A stretch of 5,494 nucleotides of DNA. Source: UMGS946 sp048421225 (GTDB taxonomy: Bacteria > Bacillota > Clostridia > Christensenellales > CAG-138). The DNA is taken from NCBI GenBank assembly GCA_048421225.1, contig DBFNRV010000048.1, forward strand, positions 1 to 5,494, given 5' to 3'. A model generated the notes under the pieces. It had not been told where the DNA came from. It did no database searches and was given only the letters and a program-made list of their open reading frames with translations. Below are positions 4,069 to 5,494 of this stretch, piece after piece (positions within the stretch are counted from its first letter, which is position 1; the number at the start of each line of letters is the position of its first letter). The position numbers and the translations under genes were made by a program.

Positions 4069-5283
4069 CTAAATATAATCGGATATATATGCCTTGTCGC
4101 TGGGTATTGCGCTCTCCAAAAGCTTTATGGTTTCATCGTCGGCCGAAAGCCGCTCCATGGAGCGGAGGTATGACGGCCTTTTATAGCCTAAAAGCATTGC
4201 CGTGAGCGTGCCGATGGACAGGCTGGCCTGAGCCTGTGAGACATGATCGTGAAGCTCCGCCCTCCCTCTGCCGTCGAGTTTCAGGGTGAAGGGCCGGCTG
4301 TTTATATCCAGCATAGGATCCTCTACCATAAAGGTGAATTCCGCCCCCTCGCACCCCTTGGTAAAGTTATAATGGGCCAGAAATTGTCGGGCGTCCACTA
4401 TTCGCCCCATTATGTAAGGCCGCACGGTTTCCTTTATGTCGCTGTCCTCAAGCCAGAAGGCGATGGGCTCGTTGGAATAATTGCTTCCGCTTACCTCATA
4501 TATCATGGATTCATGTGCGCCTATGTACTTCCACAGTCCCTTCCACGCCTCAATATCCATATAAACCATTTCCTTAACGTGCATGATCTCATCCTTGATC
4601 AGATATACCATGTAGCCCGAAGGTTCGCCATCGGCGGTGTAATAGATGGCCACCATCGTGTCGTCGACATCCCAGCGCCAGTATTCATCCCAGGCCAGAT
4701 CGTTTCTGAATATGCAGCCGTGGGTTTTCCTGGCAAACCGCCCGTGCAGCCTTATCAGGTCGATGCTGTTATGAGCCACCCTTCGTACATATCCGGGTAC
4801 TGACAGCTTTCTTGGAAGCTGGTGATCCTTCACCCTAAACGCCATCTTGTCCGAAACCAGCTCCCAGCCCTTATGACGGTACAGCGGAATAGAGTATGGG
4901 TATAATAGCGAAAGGCTTTGACCCAGCCCGCGCATCTCGTCAAGGCACCTTTTCATAAGGCTTGACATGAGACCCATTCCTGTGTATTCGGGATAGGTCG
5001 CCACGCTGGTTATAAATCCCATGTCGCGCGCCGATCCGTGTATATTCATGCGCATGGGATACACCGCAATCTGTGATACAAGCCTGCTTCCGTCAAACCA
5101 GCCCAGTACATTGGCTCTTTCAAGCACAGGGAACTTCGATTGGCGTATATCGTCGTCCTCCCAGCCGCATTCAAGAAGCGTCTTCTCCGTAACCTGAAAC
5201 GCATAGCGCAATAGATCGTTGTACTGCTCCAGGTCCGAAGGCTCCAGCTTGCGTATATGCATGTCTTTGGTAACGCTCTGCAT
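4069..5283 (-). CDS. Eis-like GNAT family N-acetyltransferase
   Basis: A 404-residue cytoplasmic acetyl-CoA-dependent N-acetyltransferase of the Eis type. Mycobacterial Eis (about 400 residues, hexameric) acetylates aminoglycosides and other amines; the substrate here is unknown. The first GNAT domain spans about residues 8-150. Acetyl-CoA motif A lies in FITSVATYPEY-TGMG (90-104), where E99-x-x-G-x-G replaces the usual R/Q-x-x-G-x-G/A. Y135-R-H-K-G-W140 aligns with the Y-x-x-x-G-Y/W region holding the Eis general-acid tyrosine. A second, degenerate GNAT-like domain follows (about 160-290), then a C-terminal sterol-carrier-protein-like domain (about 295-404). Eis uses its C-terminal carboxylate as a base, and the protein ends SDYI at the normal length. 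The start is uncertain between ATG 5283 (weak GGAATGA upstream) and ATG 5262 (residue 8, MHIRKLEP, nearer the family start but without a ribosome binding site). It is first gene of a likely operon with dut. Confidence 0.9.
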   Translation of the reverse strand: MQSVTKDMHIRKLEPSDLEQYNDLLRYAFQVTEKTLLECGWEDDDIRQSKFPVLERANVLGWFDGSRLVSQIAVYPMRMNIHGSARDMGFITSVATYPEYTGMGLMSSLMKRCLDEMRGLGQSLSLLYPYSIPLYRHKGWELVSDKMAFRVKDHQLPRKLSVPGYVRRVAHNSIDLIRLHGRFARKTHGCIFRNDLAWDEYWRWDVDDTMVAIYYTADGEPSGYMVYLIKDEIMHVKEMVYMDIEAWKGLWKYIGAHESMIYEVSGSNYSNEPIAFWLEDSDIKETVRPYIMGRIVDARQFLAHYNFTKGCEGAEFTFMVEDPMLDINSRPFTLKLDGRGRAELHDHVSQAQASLSIGTLTAMLLGYKRPSYLRSMERLSADDETIKLLESAIPSDKAYISDYI

Positions 5284-5299
5284 AACTCATCATTCCATT

Positions 5300-5331
5300 C
5301 CGGCGGATTGCGTTGCATTGGCCTCCGCCGG
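5300..5331. repeat. Perfect 8-bp dyad upstream of the acetyltransferase gene
   Basis: CCGGCGGA (5300-5307) and TCCGCCGG (5324-5331) are exact inverted copies separated by 16 bp. The element ends 16 bp before ATG 5283, just before the weak ribosome binding region. It could be an operator or an mRNA hairpin controlling translation. No U-tract follows on either strand, so a terminator is unlikely. Confidence 0.5.
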
Positions 5332-5335
5332 TTAC

Positions 5336-5364
5336 ATATTACCATATTTCTTAATTCATTGGAA
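5336..5364 (-). promoter_or_regulatory. Weak candidate promoter for the acetyltransferase-dut operon
   Basis: Minus-strand -10 TAATAT (5336-5341) with TTCCAA (5359-5364) at 17 bp. Each is only a partial consensus match. The transcript would begin right at the dyad 5300-5331. A better -10, TATAAT, lies at 5475-5480 on the same strand, but its -35 falls outside the window, so a longer leader of about 185 nt is an alternative. Confidence 0.25.
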
Positions 5365-5494
5365 GCGGACCAGGTATGCGGCATTGCGGCGTAGAAAGAA
5401 AAATTTCATGCGCAGAATAAAAGTCGCCTGATTTAGGGTAAAGGAGACCGGCCTGAGCGCACCTCAAATTCATTATTATACTTTAAAAATAGAA

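Noticed and set aside
4243..4803. Plus-strand open frame of 186 codons
   Set aside because: Antisense shadow of the Eis-like acetyltransferase, with no ribosome binding site or family resemblance.
5441..5494. AAGGAGA on the plus strand as a ribosome binding site for a gene leaving the window
   Set aside because: No ATG, GTG or TTG occurs at a suitable distance; the next bases run into a stop and AT-rich promoter-like DNA.

Overview
The window looks like chromosomal DNA from an anaerobic, low- to mid-GC Firmicute of the class Clostridia. The evidence is protein-level resemblance, strong AGGAGG-type ribosome binding sites, and the combination of a clostridial-type Crp/Fnr regulator, a Nim-like flavoprotein and a ferredoxin-like Fe-S protein. 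No species can be named from the sequence alone.

Left end (1-362): the leader-proximal end of a CRISPR array with 32-nt repeats of the type I-C style. There are five complete identical repeats, one cut by the window edge, and five spacers of 33-37 nt. The repeat reads GTCGC...ATTGAAAT on the minus strand, so the array is probably transcribed leftward from an AT-rich leader at about 363-540, and older spacers lie outside the window. No cas gene is present.

363-1322: about 960 bases with no gene I can recognise. After the leader it holds only short, unassignable open frames and may be eroded sequence.

1323-3308: a compact divergent locus. Leftward, a Nim-like (pyridoxamine 5'-phosphate oxidase fold) flavoprotein gene overlaps by one base a gene for a 4Fe-4S protein with a Cys-rich C-terminal domain. 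Rightward is a Crp/Fnr-family regulator. The 85-bp gap between them holds two divergent -10 boxes that share bases, plus an imperfect dyad. This suggests the regulator controls both itself and the flavoprotein/Fe-S pair, probably in redox or nitrosative stress or nitro-compound reduction (inference).

3309-3578: a convergent intergenic region with a convincing terminator for the regulator and a weaker hairpin for the opposing operon.

3579-5283: a leftward pair, an Eis-like GNAT acetyltransferase followed after 49 bp by dut (dUTPase, all five motifs intact). A perfect 8-bp dyad lies just upstream of the acetyltransferase start.

The points most worth a second look are a spacer that resembles the CRISPR repeat itself (162-194), a spacer that reads like the start of a phage tail-sheath protein (227-263), the missing cas genes on the leader side, and the shared divergent promoter at 2526-2571.
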